Shown one piece after another: positions 13,413 to 25,541 of a stretch of DNA of 64,000 nt. The translations under genes and the position numbers were made by a program. The stretch spans positions 4,606,107 to 4,670,106 of the forward strand of contig JAMXBB010000008.1 of the NCBI GenBank assembly GCA_024138015.1. Reading direction: 5' to 3'. The notes below the pieces were generated by a model that saw only the letters and a program-made list of their open reading frames with translations, was not told the DNA's origin and searched no databases. How positions within the stretch are numbered: position 1 is the stretch's first letter; each line of letters starts with the position of its first letter. This DNA is from Lumnitzera littorea (lineage: Eukaryota; Streptophyta; Magnoliopsida; Myrtales; Combretaceae).

Positions 13413-15488
13413 TGCTCCGAAAGCTGAGACAGCCCTACCATGTGTCAAGCTCTAGGAGTCCATAAGCTAAAACATTTAGTAACTTACCACTTGTCTAAAG
13501 TCCACAATTAGATAATACCACAAGGCTCACATTAAATTTCTCTTCAAATAATAAATAGGAGTAATATATTTTACCACTTACCTCAAACAAATATCACTTA
13601 TTAACATTTAATTCATCTGTTGAAATTCTATGAATATCTAACATTTAACCTTAACGGGCTTATGACTCTGAACTAAATGTAACATACTCAAAATAAAATA
13701 AAATAAAAGTAAGGAGTCATAGGTGATCCCTACAAGTCTCCAAAATCAAATACATAAATGAAAGATGGTTGTTCAACTCTTAGTAACTTCCATTACTCAA
13801 TTCATCCACTAAGCAAAACCTGTCTTATCATCAAAATAATAATAGTCATAATCTAAATCTTCATAGTGTTCAATACTTTCCATGTTACTCGTACCTGAAA
13901 CTAAAAAACCCCAAATCCTCGAAGAATAAGCTATGCCTAGTTTAGAACACTAAAATCACATATGCGTGTTACACATATAACAAGCTTCACATGCATTCAT
14001 ACATATAACAAATGCAACAATTACATTTAATTATCTTTCATTTAATGAACAAACAACACAATTCCAGCGTCTTGGAACTTAGAGCAACTCATGACTCCTA
14101 AACATGCAGCATATTATATATATATATAGTATTGCTGTAAGTTCTACCCATCACCTAAATAACCCTTCTTAAATCTAGCTAGGTCATCTCAACACGGAAA
14201 CACCATCAAGCAGGTCGCATATGATCATTAAGTGCCTCACTAACCTACTAAACCCTACCAATTGGAGGTCGAAGCTAAGCATATACAGCACAACAACTAA
14301 TAAGCCAAATTTAAGTTAATTCCAATTAATTAACTATATTTGTCAAGCATAACACAATATGTATGTGCCCCATACCTGGATTCAAAGGGTAGCCACTACA
14401 ATTTTTGGTGTCTAAACCAAGAGCAAGTTCAAAATCAACACCTGGTAACAATAAAAGTAATGTTTAGAATCTAGTTTCTAAAAAGGTTCTTTCATGTCCT
14501 AACTTAGATTCCAAAATCTTACTTAAGCCTTAGATTCAACTGCTTATCTATGTTTTTAAGACAATTTTAAAATCCCAAAATGTTCTAGATTAGTTTAAGT
14601 TATGGTTTAGAAGGTCAAAAAATAAGAAAAGAAAAAATGAAAGGTAGTATAAGTACACGACTAAGAATCATGGCTGTAAACTTTGGTCATGGTTCTTGTT
14701 CTTGTATAGTAAGAAAACTATAGGCAAGAATAATGGCCATAAACATTGGTCGTAATCCTTTCATCCTAAATTATTCTCCCTCTCCTTTGTGCACAACTTA
14801 ATAAGACCCCCTAAGAAGAATGGGGTCACGACTATAGCTATGGTCCTTAGTTGTGTTCCCTTTGAACATCAATTTTCTCTTTCAAACTCTGCTCTAAATC
14901 ATCCATTCAACACCAACTACAACCAGTGACTAGTGACACACCACTTAACCTCCATACATTCAATAATAGCCCCTCAAACACCAAGATAAACTAAATCACA
15001 AATCAACCCTAGTATATTCTATTTACATGCAATTAACATAAAACTTCAAAATCAAGGGTACTTATGCATTTCCTCGCTGTAACGATACCTAAAGATCAAA
15101 TTCACACCTTTACTAAGCTGTAAATCAAGAATTCCATCAAATTTTTCACTATTTTCCATGGGAAAACGTAAATTACATCATCTACTATGGTTACCATATC
15201 TTGTAATGCATTTTCATAGCAAATTCGTTCTTTTCTTATGATTTCCAATATATGAGGTATTAATTTTAATGCTCTAAAAGTCAAGACAACGAAAAGGCTC
15301 CTGCTGGTTTAAGCAAAGTTTTAAATAGGGTGAGAGTTATTAGGGTTAAGGATGGATTTCTAACTTTTATTTGACTTAAATGCCCCTGTTGGCATTAGCC
15401 AATTACTTGCAATACTAAAGCCCCTCTTATATCTTAATATATTTATTTTATTTAAATTCCTTTCTATTTTTATTTTATATTTTTTCTA
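13413..15488 (-). repeat. RLG-A 3' LTR
   Basis: It pairs with 20,530-22,679 along its length; one well-conserved shared block lies at about 13,555-13,765. The right end aligns with the TTTTTCTCA end of the other LTR but has lost the C of the terminal CA. The left end at TG 13,413 is the less certain boundary. A short TA microsatellite lies near 14,113-14,128. Confidence 0.85.
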
Positions 15489-15539
15489 GGCTTTCCCCCC
15501 TTTAAGAAAATTCTCATCCTCGAAAGTTGTCTACCTAGA

Positions 15540-18500
15540 TTCTGAAATAGCTTTGGATACTTCTTTTTTTATTTCATCCTCTAGCTCCCAAGTCGCCTCC
15601 CTTTTAGACCGATTTGACTCTTGAACCTTAACATAGGGTATGCTTCTCCTTCTCAATTTATGAACCTTAGTGTCCATGATATAACTGGTTGTTAATCTAC
15701 TAACTTATCCGAGTGTAATTGTAAGTTTTTCAAATCTACTACCTGCACATGTAGTTCCTCTTCCAATTCTAGGCTGCATTTCTTATATTTCCTCAACATG
15801 GATATATAGAACACATCATGTATACCTTCAAGTAGAGGAGGAAGCTTTAACCTGTAAGTTACGTTCTTGATTTTCTTGTGGATCCTGATGAGGCCAACAT
15901 ATCTAGGGCTCAGTTTTTCTCTTAACCTAAATTTGACAATGCCTTTTGTTGGAGTTTGGAGACACTCTCAACAACACCTCATCTCCTACCTAAAACTCTA
16001 ATGGGCTTTCCTGCTTATTTGCATAGCTCTTCTAACGGCTCTAGGTGGATTGCATCCTTTACCTTATTAACCCGACTTTATCTACTACCTCCTGTACCAA
16101 ATTCAATCCTGTTAACTACCTTTCACTAACTTCATCCTAGTAAATAGGTGATCTACACTTCCTTCTATATAGGGCATCATACGAAGCTATCTTGATAACT
16201 ATTATTATAGGCAAACTCTACTAATGACAAATCCTGATCCCATTAACCACCAAAATCAAGTGTTCAAGCCCTCAATAAGTCTTCCAATATCTGAATTGTA
16301 CGCTTTGACTACCATTAGTTTAGGGATGAAAGGCAGTACTGAAACATAACCTTATACTTAATGCCTTATGTAGACTTCTCCAAAACTTACTCACAAACCT
16401 GGTGTCCTAATTAAAGGTAATGGATATTGGCATACCATGCAGCTTTACAATCTTGTGTACATATAACATGGCAAGATTTTCTGTCAAGCACTTGTTATTT
16501 ATGGGAATGAACCACACACTTAGTCAATCAGTCTGCAATCACCCATATCGTGTTATGCTTTGCTAAGGTTTTAGGTAGGGCTGTGACAAAATCCATAGTC
16601 ACATGCTCCCATTTCCATTCTAAAGTAAGCAACAATTGCAACACTCCTATTGGCCTTTGGTGCTCAATTCTAATCATTTGAGAAGTCTAGCATCTAGACA
16701 TGTACTTAACCATCTACCTCTTCAAATCTTTGTATATTTTTGTTCACTCGGGATGAACCATATATGCTAAGTAATGTGCCCCCTTCAATAACTCATCCTT
16801 TAACCCTACACCTGTTGCAACACATAATTGGCCCTTAAACCTCAATTCCCCCTTTGCATCAATTGCAAACTCAAGTGCCTTTCCTATCTCCGTTTTGGTC
16901 TTGATCTCCTGTATACTCTGATCCCCCCCTTAATTCTATCCAAAATAAGAGGCTATACTCTGAGATTGGCTAATCTGACACTTACCTCTATGGTCAACAC
17001 TTTTAGCTCAAGTTTGTGTATCTCCTCTAATAATTGTCACTATAAAGTGAGTAAATTGGTTATGTTTGCTTGCTTCTTCTAGCTTAAAGCATTAGCCACT
17101 AGTTTGCTTGTCTTAGGTGATACTAGTTGTCCGAGTCATAGTCCTTTACTAATTTTAGCTAACACCTATGTCTCGTATTCATATCCTTCTGAGCAAAGAA
17201 GTATTTGAGGCTTTTGTAGCTTATGTATACCTTGCACTTCTCACCTACTAAATAATGTTGCCACAACTTTAATGCATGTACCATGGTCACTAGCTCTAAG
17301 TTGTGAGTAAGGTAATTGTTTTCGTATAACTTCTGCTATTAGGATACATAAGCAACTACTTTGCCATCTTACATTAAGACACACCCTAAACCCTAAATAG
17401 ATGCATTATTGTATATTACAAATTCTTTCCTACTGCATGGCAAAGTCAAAAGCGATGTTCTTACAAGTTTGTCCTTTAGTTGGTCAAATCTCTCTTCATA
17501 CTTGTTAATCCATTCATAATTAACTCCCTTTTGAGTTAAGCGTGTCAACGAGGTCGCTACTCTTGAGAAGCCTTCTATAAACTTTTTGTAATAATCTGCT
17601 AATCTAAGAAAATTCTAACTTCTGACACTATAGATGGCCTCAACTAGTCAACTATTGCTTTTATCTTTTCAAGGTCTACTGTAGTGTCATCCCTATTCAC
17701 AATATGCCCAAGAAATGACATCTACTTAAGCTAAAAGGCACTCTTACTAAACTTAGCATATAACTTTTCTTCCCTCAACTAGCTTTAAACAATTCTTAGG
17801 TGCTTGGCATGTTGCTGGCAACTCTTAGAATATAAGAGTATGTCATCTGTAAAAACTACAACAAATCTGTCCAAATACTCTCGGAACACTCTGTTCATGA
17901 GGTCTATTAATGTTGTTGGAGCATTGGTGAGGCTGAATGGCATCACAAAGAATTCATACAAACCATACCTAGTTTTGAAAGTTGTTTTTTCAACATCCTC
18001 TGGCTTAACTTTCAATTGATAGTACCTAAAATGCAAGTTGATTTTAGAGAAGACTTAGGCACCTTGCAACTTATCAAAGAAATCATCAATCTTAGAGAGG
18101 TGATATCTATATTTTTATTGTTACTTAGTTAAGATCTTTGTAGTCTATGCACATGCGCTGATTATCATCGTTCTTCTTTACGAAAAGGATTAAAGCTCCC
18201 CAAGGCAACGAACTAAGCTTGGTAAACCCTTCATCCTATAACTCATGTAACTGTTTTTTCAATTCCATCAAATCTATAAATATCATTCTGTAAGTTGACT
18301 TCGATATGAGCATTGTTCTTGGTACCACTTCTATTCTAAATTTGACTTCCCTCGTAGGTAGCAAACCCAGTAAATCTTCTAATAACACGTTAAGAAAGTC
18401 TTAAACTACTAGAACTTGCTCTATATTCAACTCAGCACTATTCAGTTCAGTTATTAGGGTAGCCATAGCCCATTTTTCCCATGGCTCATAAATGCGACAC

Positions 18501-18860
18501 CAGGTCAGTTTTAGTGTCTCTATCTAATAATTGAAGGGCTCTAAACTTGGGGGCTCAAAAGAAACCACCATATTGTGACAACCAATGGTAGCATGATACT
18601 TTGATAGCCAATCTATGCTTAGAATGATGTCAAAATCATATAGTACTAACACTGGTAAATCAACTGGTAGGATCCTCCCTTCTACAACCGCTCTTACTTT
18701 TCTACATACTCGATTCAATACTCCTTCAATTCCAAAGGCGAATTTACAGGCAACTCAGAACTCATATTTACTTCAAACAAACTATATAGTTTCGCACAAG
18801 AATCAGCTACATAAGAATAGGATGCACCTATATCAAACAATCCATATACTCTAAGATTAT
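15540..18860 (-). pseudogene. RLG-A pol remnant (protease, RT, RNase H, integrase)
   Basis: Read leftwards from about 18,860: a protease active site reading DIGAS instead of DTGAS (18,789-18,848); the downstream protease stretch FDIILSIDWLSKYHA (within 18,524-18,718); RT from about 18,260 with PWGALILFVKK, then FTDDILLYS, which keeps both catalytic Asp (17,785-18,036); RNase H with a LELVTMVHALKLW motif (about 17,227-17,320); the integrase core MDFVTALP (about 16,576-16,640) with the second catalytic Asp replaced by Asn (about 16,380-16,420); and the integrase C-terminus LSPRYVGL (about 15,720-15,930). Frameshifts and stops between these blocks rule out a functional polyprotein. The longest open pieces are fragments, not separate genes. 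Confidence 0.88.
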
Positions 18861-18989
18861 GGACAGAGAGCATACCTGTTAGAGCGTCTATGTCTAAAGT
18901 AGGTTCCTAATGCTAAAGAGAGAACACTTTCACTGAGGCTCTTTGACGAGGTCCCGTACGCTAAGGTCGTGTCTCTTTGGGAGTTAAAG

Positions 18990-20272
18990 GGGGTCTAATA
19001 GGTGTTGTCCTTGCAGTATGAGTATTTTCATCTCTACAATCAGCAATCTTATGGCCTCTCTGCCTACATTTAAAATAAAACCCCATATGCAGTATTATGA
19101 CCTCCCTGCAATCCTTGCCCAGATGTCCCCTCTTTCTACAAAGGAAGCAAGCACTTGGAGTCTACTTACAAGCCGATAGTTCATGTAAATCGAAGCACCA
19201 TATACATGCTATAGTAAGTAGCGGAACTCTAACTTAAGGTGCTAGTCATAAGGCCATAACCCATAAGCCTAGGCTACCATACAACTCATCTGTCTCTAGG
19301 GTCTCTAATAATAATACCCAAGACTGGCCTCTTAGTAACCCTATCAAAAGTCGGCATAGGACATATGGTAACTTGGTTAATCATGTTTCCTTTTTAGCAA
19401 CTATTCAAAACACTTAGCTTTGTTCACAACCTTTAAATACATTATAGGCTAGAACGTTACTACACGTTCTTATATCTTCGGCTCCATCCCATATATAAAG
19501 CAGTTAATCCATGATTACTCATCAGCTTGAGTAGCCTTAGGTATGAAGCGTGCCAATCTATCCAACTCAACCTCGTACTCTACTACGAATTGTGTATCCT
19601 ACTAAAGGGTCCGATATGCCAGTTGCATTTGTTCCCTGACACTATTGAGGATGAATCTATCAAAGAAGGCTTACTTGAAACTATTACAATTCAATTGGTC
19701 CACATTAGGTAAGGTACCTGAAGCACCATTCCATTACTTAAAAGCATCACCCCTTAACATACTAACAACATAATCAATCTTTTTTTATCATTAGGCACCT
19801 TAGCTATAGCAAAAGCCTTTTTAGTTTTCCTAATCCAATCCTTTGCTACCACTGCATCATCTTGCTAAGGGTTGAATTCCTTAGCTACTTTTAGATATTT
19901 GTCCGTCCTTGGCTACTTAACAACATGCCTCTCCTACCGCCAAGCTTTAGCATTAGCTTGCATCACATGTATGTTTCTTTGAATTTGCTGATGTTGCTAA
20001 GCCATCATACTCATCAAAGCATTCATAGTCTATAGCATTTGAGCAGTTGTTACTTGATCAAACCTTTAGCTCAAATTCTTATTAAGATTCTGCTATAGAG
20101 GTATTGCACCAAAAGTAGGTATTCTTGGTCTTGCTGAGGCTATCCTTGCCTTATTACTAAAGAATTAGGGTTCTATTGGTTTTAAGCAAGGATAGTTAGA
20201 GGGATCATATTGGTGTTTTCAACAACCCTTTTAAGAAGAAGCACTAGAAGTTGTACCACCGTGTCTAAGCAT
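18990..20272 (-). pseudogene. RLG-A gag remnant with two zinc knuckles
   Basis: A probable start codon (MLRHGG) lies at 20,272. A retrotransposon gag core (FFDRFILNSVREQMQ, then ELDRLARFIP) lies at about 19,500-19,700. A complete CX2CX4HX4C knuckle (CFLC...GH...C) lies at about 19,110-19,153. A second knuckle in the same frame, ending near 19,035, has its first Cys changed to Tyr. Several in-frame stops disrupt it. The product was the capsid/nucleocapsid precursor of the element. Confidence 0.85.
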
Positions 20273-20517
20273 TCTATAAAGAAAGAGTGGCACAAGGAAA
20301 GATTAATCAGAAAGGAAGGAAGAACAACTACAAAGGATAATTATATAGACACAAAGGAATAACTAAAACAAGATAGAGTAAAATATAGAACACCAAAGTC
20401 CTACTTTAGTTTCAACTTAGCCTTTATTCTATCCACTCTTTTCATAGCTCTTCGCTTACAGATCAATAACCTATGTTTTCTAAGGATCCATAACCTATTA
20501 CTTTGATACTACTAAAA

Positions 20518-20528
20518 GCTATGATACC
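20518..20528 (-). other. RLG-A primer-binding site
   Basis: GCTATGATACC on the plus strand is the complement of a TGGTATCA(T)AGC primer site matching plant initiator-Met tRNA. It lies one base from the LTR start at 20,530 and fixes both the element orientation and the LTR boundary. Confidence 0.8.
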
Positions 20529-20529
20529 T

Positions 20530-22679
20530 TGAAACTTAGGAAACCATAGCACTACCACATGTCAGCCTTAGGAGTCGACACACTAAGGAGTCTAATAACC
20601 TACCACTTATCTAAAATCCACAATCAGAAAATACCATTAGAATCACATTAAACATCTCTTCAAATAATAAATAAGAGTGGTATATTTCAGCACTTAACTC
20701 AAACAAATATCACCTGTCAACATTTAATTCATCTATTGAAACTCTTTGAATATCTAACATTTAACCTTAACAGGTTCATGACTTTAAACTAAATGTAATT
20801 TACTCCAAATAAAATAAAATAAAAATAAGGAGTCATAGGCGACCCCTACAAGTCTCCAAAATCAAATACATAAATGAAAGATAGCTATTTAATTCTTAGA
20901 AACATCCATTACTCAATTCATCTACTAAGCAAAACCTATCTTGTCATCAAAATAATAATATCCTATCTCTTTGTCAAAATAATAGTAGTCATAATCTAAA
21001 TCTTCATAGTATTCAATACTTTCCATTACTTGTACCTAAAACTAAAAACTACAAATCCTCAAACGGTGAGCTATGCCCTATACGAAACACTAAAATCACA
21101 TACACATGTTACACACATAACAAGCTTCACATACATTCATACATATAACTAATGCAACAATCACATTTACTTACCTTTCATTTAACTAGCAAACAACACA
21201 ATTCCAACATCTAAGAACTTGGAGTAACTCATAACTCCTAAGCATATACATATATATATTATATTATATATATATACACACACACACATATAATAATATT
21301 GGTGTAGGTCCTACCCATCACCCAAGTAACCCTTCTTAAATCTAGCTGGGTTGTCCCAATATGGAAACCCCATCAGGTGGGTCATATACGATCATCAGGT
21401 GTCTCACTAACCTACTGAACCTTACTAATGGGAGGTCGAAGCCAAGCACACACAATACAGCAATTAATAAGCTAAGTTTAAGTTAATTCCATTTAATGAA
21501 CTACATTAGTCAAACACAACACAACATGCATATATCTTGTACATGGATCTAAAGAGCAACCGCTATAGTTATTCACATTTAAACTAAGAGCAAGTTCAAA
21601 ATCAACACTTGGTAATAATAAAAGTAATGTTTAGAATCTACTTTCTAAAATAGCTCTTCCATGTCTTAACTTAGATTCCAAAATCCTACCTGAGTCTTGG
21701 GTTCCACTGTTGTTATCTATGTTTTTAGGATAACTTTAGAATCATAAAATGTTCGAGATTGATTTAAGTAGACCAGTTTAAGTTATGGTTTAGAAGGTCA
21801 AAAGCAAGAACAAAAGGAATGAAAGGTGGTATAAGTACATAGCTATGAACTTTGGTCATGGTTCTTGTTCTTGTACAACAAGAAAACCACGAGCAAGAAT
21901 CATGGCCATGAACTTTAGCCGTGATCCTCACGTCCTAAATTATTCTTCTCCTCCTTTGCACACAACTTAACACGATCGCTAGGGAGAATAGGGTCACGAC
22001 CATGGTTATGGTTCTTGATTGTGTTCCCCTTAAACATCAATTTTCCTCTTCAAACACTGCTCTAAATCATCTATTCAACACCAACCACATCCATCAACAC
22101 ACCACCCTACCTCCATAAATTCGATAATAGCTCCTCAAACACCAAGATCAGCCAAATCATTGATCCAAGCATGCATTAAATCAACCCTAATCTATTCTAT
22201 TTACATGCAATTAACATAAAACTTTAGATTCAATGGTACTTACACGTTTCCTTACTATAACAATACCCAAAGATCAAATTTACATCTTCACTAAGCTATA
22301 AATCATGAATTCTATCAAAATTTTCACTTTATTCCATGGAAAAATGTAAATTACATGATCTACTATGGTTACCATACCTTGTAAATGCCTTTTCATAGTA
22401 AATCTGTTCTTTTCTTATGATTTCTAATAGTCGGGATACAAGGATCCAAATTTTAGTGCTCCAAAAGTCAATAAGCAAAAAGTATCGTATTGGTTTAAAC
22501 AAAGTCTTAAAAAGGGTTAGGGTTAGTTATTACGGTTAAGAAGAGGTATCTAATTTTTATTTGACTTAAACGCCCTTATGAACATTAGCCAATTAGTTCC
22601 AATACCAAAGCCCCTCTTATACCTTAATATCTTTATCTTATTTAAATTCCTTTTTGTTTTTATTTTATATTTTTTCTCA
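20530..22679 (-). repeat. RLG-A 5' LTR
   Basis: It starts TG and ends CA (TTTTTCTCA), and pairs with 13,413-15,488. It contains an AT/CA microsatellite at about 21,245-21,300 that the partner LTR has only in a shorter, pure-TA form. Confidence 0.88.
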
Positions 22680-23224
22680 GCTTTATGATAGATCTTCAAG
22701 TAACTAATTTATTAATATAAAGGTAGACAAGGAAATTTTCTTTAACAAATATCACTAAGCTATTATAGATTTGCTTGATTCTCTATTTCCAAGCAAAATT
22801 TATTGAAAAGAAAGAAAAGGGTTATATTTTCAAATAATGGTTATACCAACGAAATGAGCTTACAATTCTTATAAGTGTGACTTTACATTTTTTAATCTAG
22901 AAAATCTATGTTATTTCAATAATTTGTAAGGTGTATCAACACAATTTATCCTCATCTTTTCTTACTCATAAAGATGCTTTACCTTAAGAAAACATTAAAT
23001 TCACTATTACACCACGTGTTATGTAAATATGGTTTATAAAGAACATATATAGCATGTGCAAAATACAAGTTGTGATACCATCCTCACACTACCATGCATG
23101 GGAAATTCTATTGATAGACGCTATGTGTATATAACACATGACATGTAATACCCTCCATCAATAAGTACTTATTATATTACTCGAAAATTCCAACAATGGC
23201 TTAACTATCCGTACTTCTTTTTAG
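22680..23224 (+). other. Residual intron 1 sequence before exon 2
   Basis: AT-rich and without coding potential. It ends in the polypyrimidine tract and AG acceptor at 23,223-23,224. Confidence 0.6.
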
Positions 23225-23633
23225 GACTTCCAAAGAGTGGAAGAGGATGGATCTTTTTAGGTATATCAATGCCATGGTTCTTATGCGCATTTGCTATGGC
23301 TTACTACTTCAATACCAAATCAGAGAGACACCATCAGAACCAACAAAATATTGAGCATTTACCAACTAATGCAGTGGAGCTATTACCTTTGCCAGTGCCC
23401 AAGACAATGGGGCTCGATATAGCAACCATAGAGTCATACCACAAAATTCAGATCAATGGTATTGATGAACTACCAAGACCAAATGATAGCACTTGCACTA
23501 TATGTTTGGCTGACTACCAACAAAGAGAAACTATAAGGGTTGTGCCAGAGTGCAACCACTACTTTCACGCATATTGCATAGACCAATGGCTTAAGAGGAA
23601 TGCTACATGCCCCCTTTGTCGGAATCAAAAGGG
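23225..23633 (+). CDS. RING-H2 ubiquitin ligase, ATL20/21/22 type, exon 2 (membrane segment, GLD motif, RING-H2)
   Basis: Joined to exon 1, this encodes residues 235 to about 371. Residues about 243-263 are a single hydrophobic membrane segment. GLD at 297-299 is the ATL-family signature. The RING-H2 finger has all eight zinc ligands: C325, C328, C344, H346, H349, C352, C363 and C366. It also has the ATL-typical Pro two residues before the third ligand and Trp in CIDQW, so E2 binding looks intact. The donor at 23,634 (GGG|GTACG) would lead to a short third exon. Without it, the frame runs to a stop at 23,683-23,685 and gives about 387 residues. An ATG at 23,269 is internal and not a likely start, since the splice phase and GLPKSGRG stretch extend upstream. 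No stop or frameshift interrupts the joined frame, so the gene may still work. Confidence 0.9.
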
Positions 23634-24077
23634 GTACGTTCATTATTTTTTGCTGTCCAGAAAAATATTTACCTACAGCGTGTGATTATGCCACATGAAT
23701 CATCACATTATGATGTGAACAAATATAAGTTCATAAAGTGAGAGCATTTTTTCTAAAAGAAAAAACAATTTAAAAAATAAGTATTTTCAAACCTAGGTAA
23801 ATCATATAGTCTAACTTAGTTTGACCTTAACCATCCATGAAATCAATCCAGTCCAACCTTAATTTAATCCTTAGTTGAATCTAGTTCATTCCTTTAACCT
23901 TTGATCCTCTTACATGTCTAGATTAACACCCAGACAAGGTCTGACATCATCGTAAATAACTAATACATTATATCACACAAGTTTATACATACCTACCGCT
24001 TGTTAGTTAACATGGCATATCACTACTTACTTTAGTTTTGTAGAATTTACTTCATAATTCTTTGTGATCTTATGTAG

Positions 24078-24105
24078 GTTTTCCAAGTCCACAGATGCAA
24101 GTTGA
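24078..24105 (+). CDS. Possible exon 3 / C-terminal tail of the ATL-type gene
   Basis: The acceptor TATGTAG ends at 24,077. Joined in phase to 23,633, this adds a short Ser-rich tail (FSKSTDAS) and a TGA stop, giving a protein of about 379 residues, within the usual range of the family. The alternative is read-through to the stop at 23,685. I slightly prefer splicing, but without transcripts the choice is open. Confidence 0.4.
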
Positions 24106-24249
24106 AGGACTTTACTTGGGAATTACAAACTATAAAGGTCTTCATCGAGTGTTTGGTGATGGGCAGATGATAACCAATATAGGGTTCCCTTTTTCTCGTA
24201 GAATTTTGTAAAATATTAGAACTATATTAAGATGGATTGAAGCCATAGC

Positions 24250-24255
24250 AATAAA
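24250..24255 (+). terminator. Candidate polyadenylation signal of the ATL-type gene
   Basis: AATAAA about 145 bp after the candidate exon-3 stop. In an AT-rich context this hexamer is common by chance. Confidence 0.25.
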
Positions 24256-24525
24256 ACCATGAATATGCATGATAGGAAGTGACCCATTCTCTAATCACTT
24301 ATATATATATTAGTAAAGGCGTACCTGTATTGCAAGTGTTTAATTATGAAAAATTCTCATGTATAAAGATTATGGATTAGTTTTTAGATTTTGATAAAAC
24401 AAAATATTAATATTAGTGTAAGATTTAGTGCACCATTAAAATAGATGATGAAAAAAGCAGTCATAGAAAAACTAAGTAAATATGTAATATCAAAGTAACT
24501 ACTTTTCTTATATGAAACATGCTCA

Positions 24526-24569
24526 AAAAAAGAGGAGAGAAGAGAGAGAGATTAATTGGGGGGAAATTA
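24526..24569 (+). repeat. Purine-rich tract shared with repeat S
   Basis: A run of A/G ending GATTAATTGGGGGG resembles the tracts at about 2,044-2,100 and 62,305-62,350. Here it lies upstream of an E-family LTR; in the other two places it lies downstream. Confidence 0.55.
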
Positions 24570-24587
24570 TAGAGATGCTACATCTAC

Positions 24588-25529
24588 CCATAGGAATTAT
24601 GGTCTAATCACACAGTCTTGAGCCCGCGAACTTGCCACCATGGTCTGCTGAGTTCTCTAACATCAACTAACCGAGGAGAAAGCCAAGTTCCATCAAGCCA
24701 ATCTATTAAGGTCTAAGCTCTTATTGATGGTTGACTATCTCTTGGGTTAAGGAAGTTATTACTACTATTGGGTTGACTAAGAACAACCCAAAAGTACTGA
24801 CAATGTTTGGTCCTTGGAGGGAACATGGCAAACAACTCGATGAATTGACCCAATAGCTTAGCTAATCTAGTGCCGAGCTCTCTAATAAGATGATGACTCA
24901 ACCAATTTGGCCTGGCAATGAACACTGAGGTCCTGCTCTCTACTTAGGATCGTTAGCTGCTAACTAATCATTTCTTCCTTGACTAGAAGCTCACCCCACA
25001 ACATTCAGGACCACAAAATGAGTTGTTGACATTATACAATTATGTAGAACATTCCTTTGTTTCTTTCCCAAATTTACCACTTGGATATTTTTTTATAATA
25101 AGTTTTTAGCGTAATATCCAGTTTAGTAAATTAATGTAACCCAATAGTTGCCTTAAATGGGTGATGTAAGTACCCATTGATGTAATTGATGTAATAATCG
25201 AATAACATGATCATCAATAATAGAAAATTCCTCTTATCTTCCTTATGCATGTATTTCCCTAGCAAACCAAGTTCAAGTTCTTTTATCTAACTTCTCCTCG
25301 AGCGACAACTAGTGCGAGAAGCCTTAGGAGTAACTTGTGCATCATATCAAGTGAATCTTAAGTTCGTGTGAAGCATTCAATGTGTAATATCCATGTTTAT
25401 GTGCACAAGTTCAACTCAATCTCTTGCTACAATTTTAGCCTTCTAGCCATTTCGAGGTTAAGACCTACCTATTGCACTCGTGTGATAGGCTCGTATATGT
25501 TCACTCACGTTCAAGATCCCTATCATCAT
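24588..25529 (+). repeat. Element E 5' LTR
   Basis: This 942-bp LTR aligns with the two halves of the split LTR at 59,434-60,005 and 61,815-62,215. Its start is worn (CCATAGGAAT where the 3' copy has TGATAGGAAT) and its end is CA at 25,528-25,529, directly abutting a tRNA primer site. Its last 400 bp also match about 1,560-1,970. Confidence 0.85.
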
Positions 25530-25541
25530 GGTATCGGAGCC
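25530..25541 (+). other. Element E primer-binding site
   Basis: TGGTATCGGAGC differs at one base from the plant initiator-Met tRNA primer site (TGGTATCAGAGC) and follows the LTR terminal CA directly. Confidence 0.9.

Larger units (their letters stand above)
13413..22679 (-). mobile_element. RLG-A: Ty3/gypsy element, Tekay/Del-like, nearly full length, antisense in intron 1
   Basis: The element is about 9.3 kb with LTRs of about 2.1 kb at 13,413-15,488 and 20,530-22,679. It has a Met-tRNA binding site beside the right LTR and a polypyrimidine run (the complemented polypurine tract) at about 15,491-15,505 beside the left LTR. Minus-strand domains run gag, zinc knuckles, protease, RT, RNase H, integrase, and a C-terminal ATWELED / KKKYPKLF-like tail, which is the Tekay/Del order. 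Frameshifts and stops interrupt all of them. The LTRs differ at roughly one base in eight over a stretch compared by eye, so the insertion is old. GCTTT follows the right LTR and also occurs at 13,395-13,399, but 13 bp outside the left end, so a target duplication is not proven. Confidence 0.9.
11351..23224 (+). other. Intron 1 of the ATL-type gene (about 11.9 kb)
   Basis: The donor is GTAAGT at 11,351. The acceptor follows a pyrimidine run ending TTTTTAG at 23,224, with a CTTAACT branch-point-like word about 20 nt upstream. Splicing joins a phase-1 codon to give Gly, and the family-typical GLPKSGRG stretch leads into the membrane segment. From 11,351 to 13,412 the intron is AT-rich and gene-free. 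Most of the rest is an antisense gypsy element, so the original intron was probably about 2.6 kb. Confidence 0.85.
23686..24525. other. 3' flank of the ATL-type gene
   Basis: Apart from the possible exon 3 and the polyadenylation hexamer, I see no gene. A short TA repeat lies at about 24,300-24,310. Confidence 0.5.

Noticed and set aside
17785..18036. Open RT-like frame as a stand-alone gene
   Set aside because: It is an 83-codon remnant of RLG-A pol; stops and frameshifts surround it on both sides.
23269..23685. Separate short RING gene starting at ATG 23,269
   Set aside because: The upstream acceptor, matching phase and GLPKSGRG-plus-membrane stretch show that this is exon 2 of the gene beginning at 10,648.
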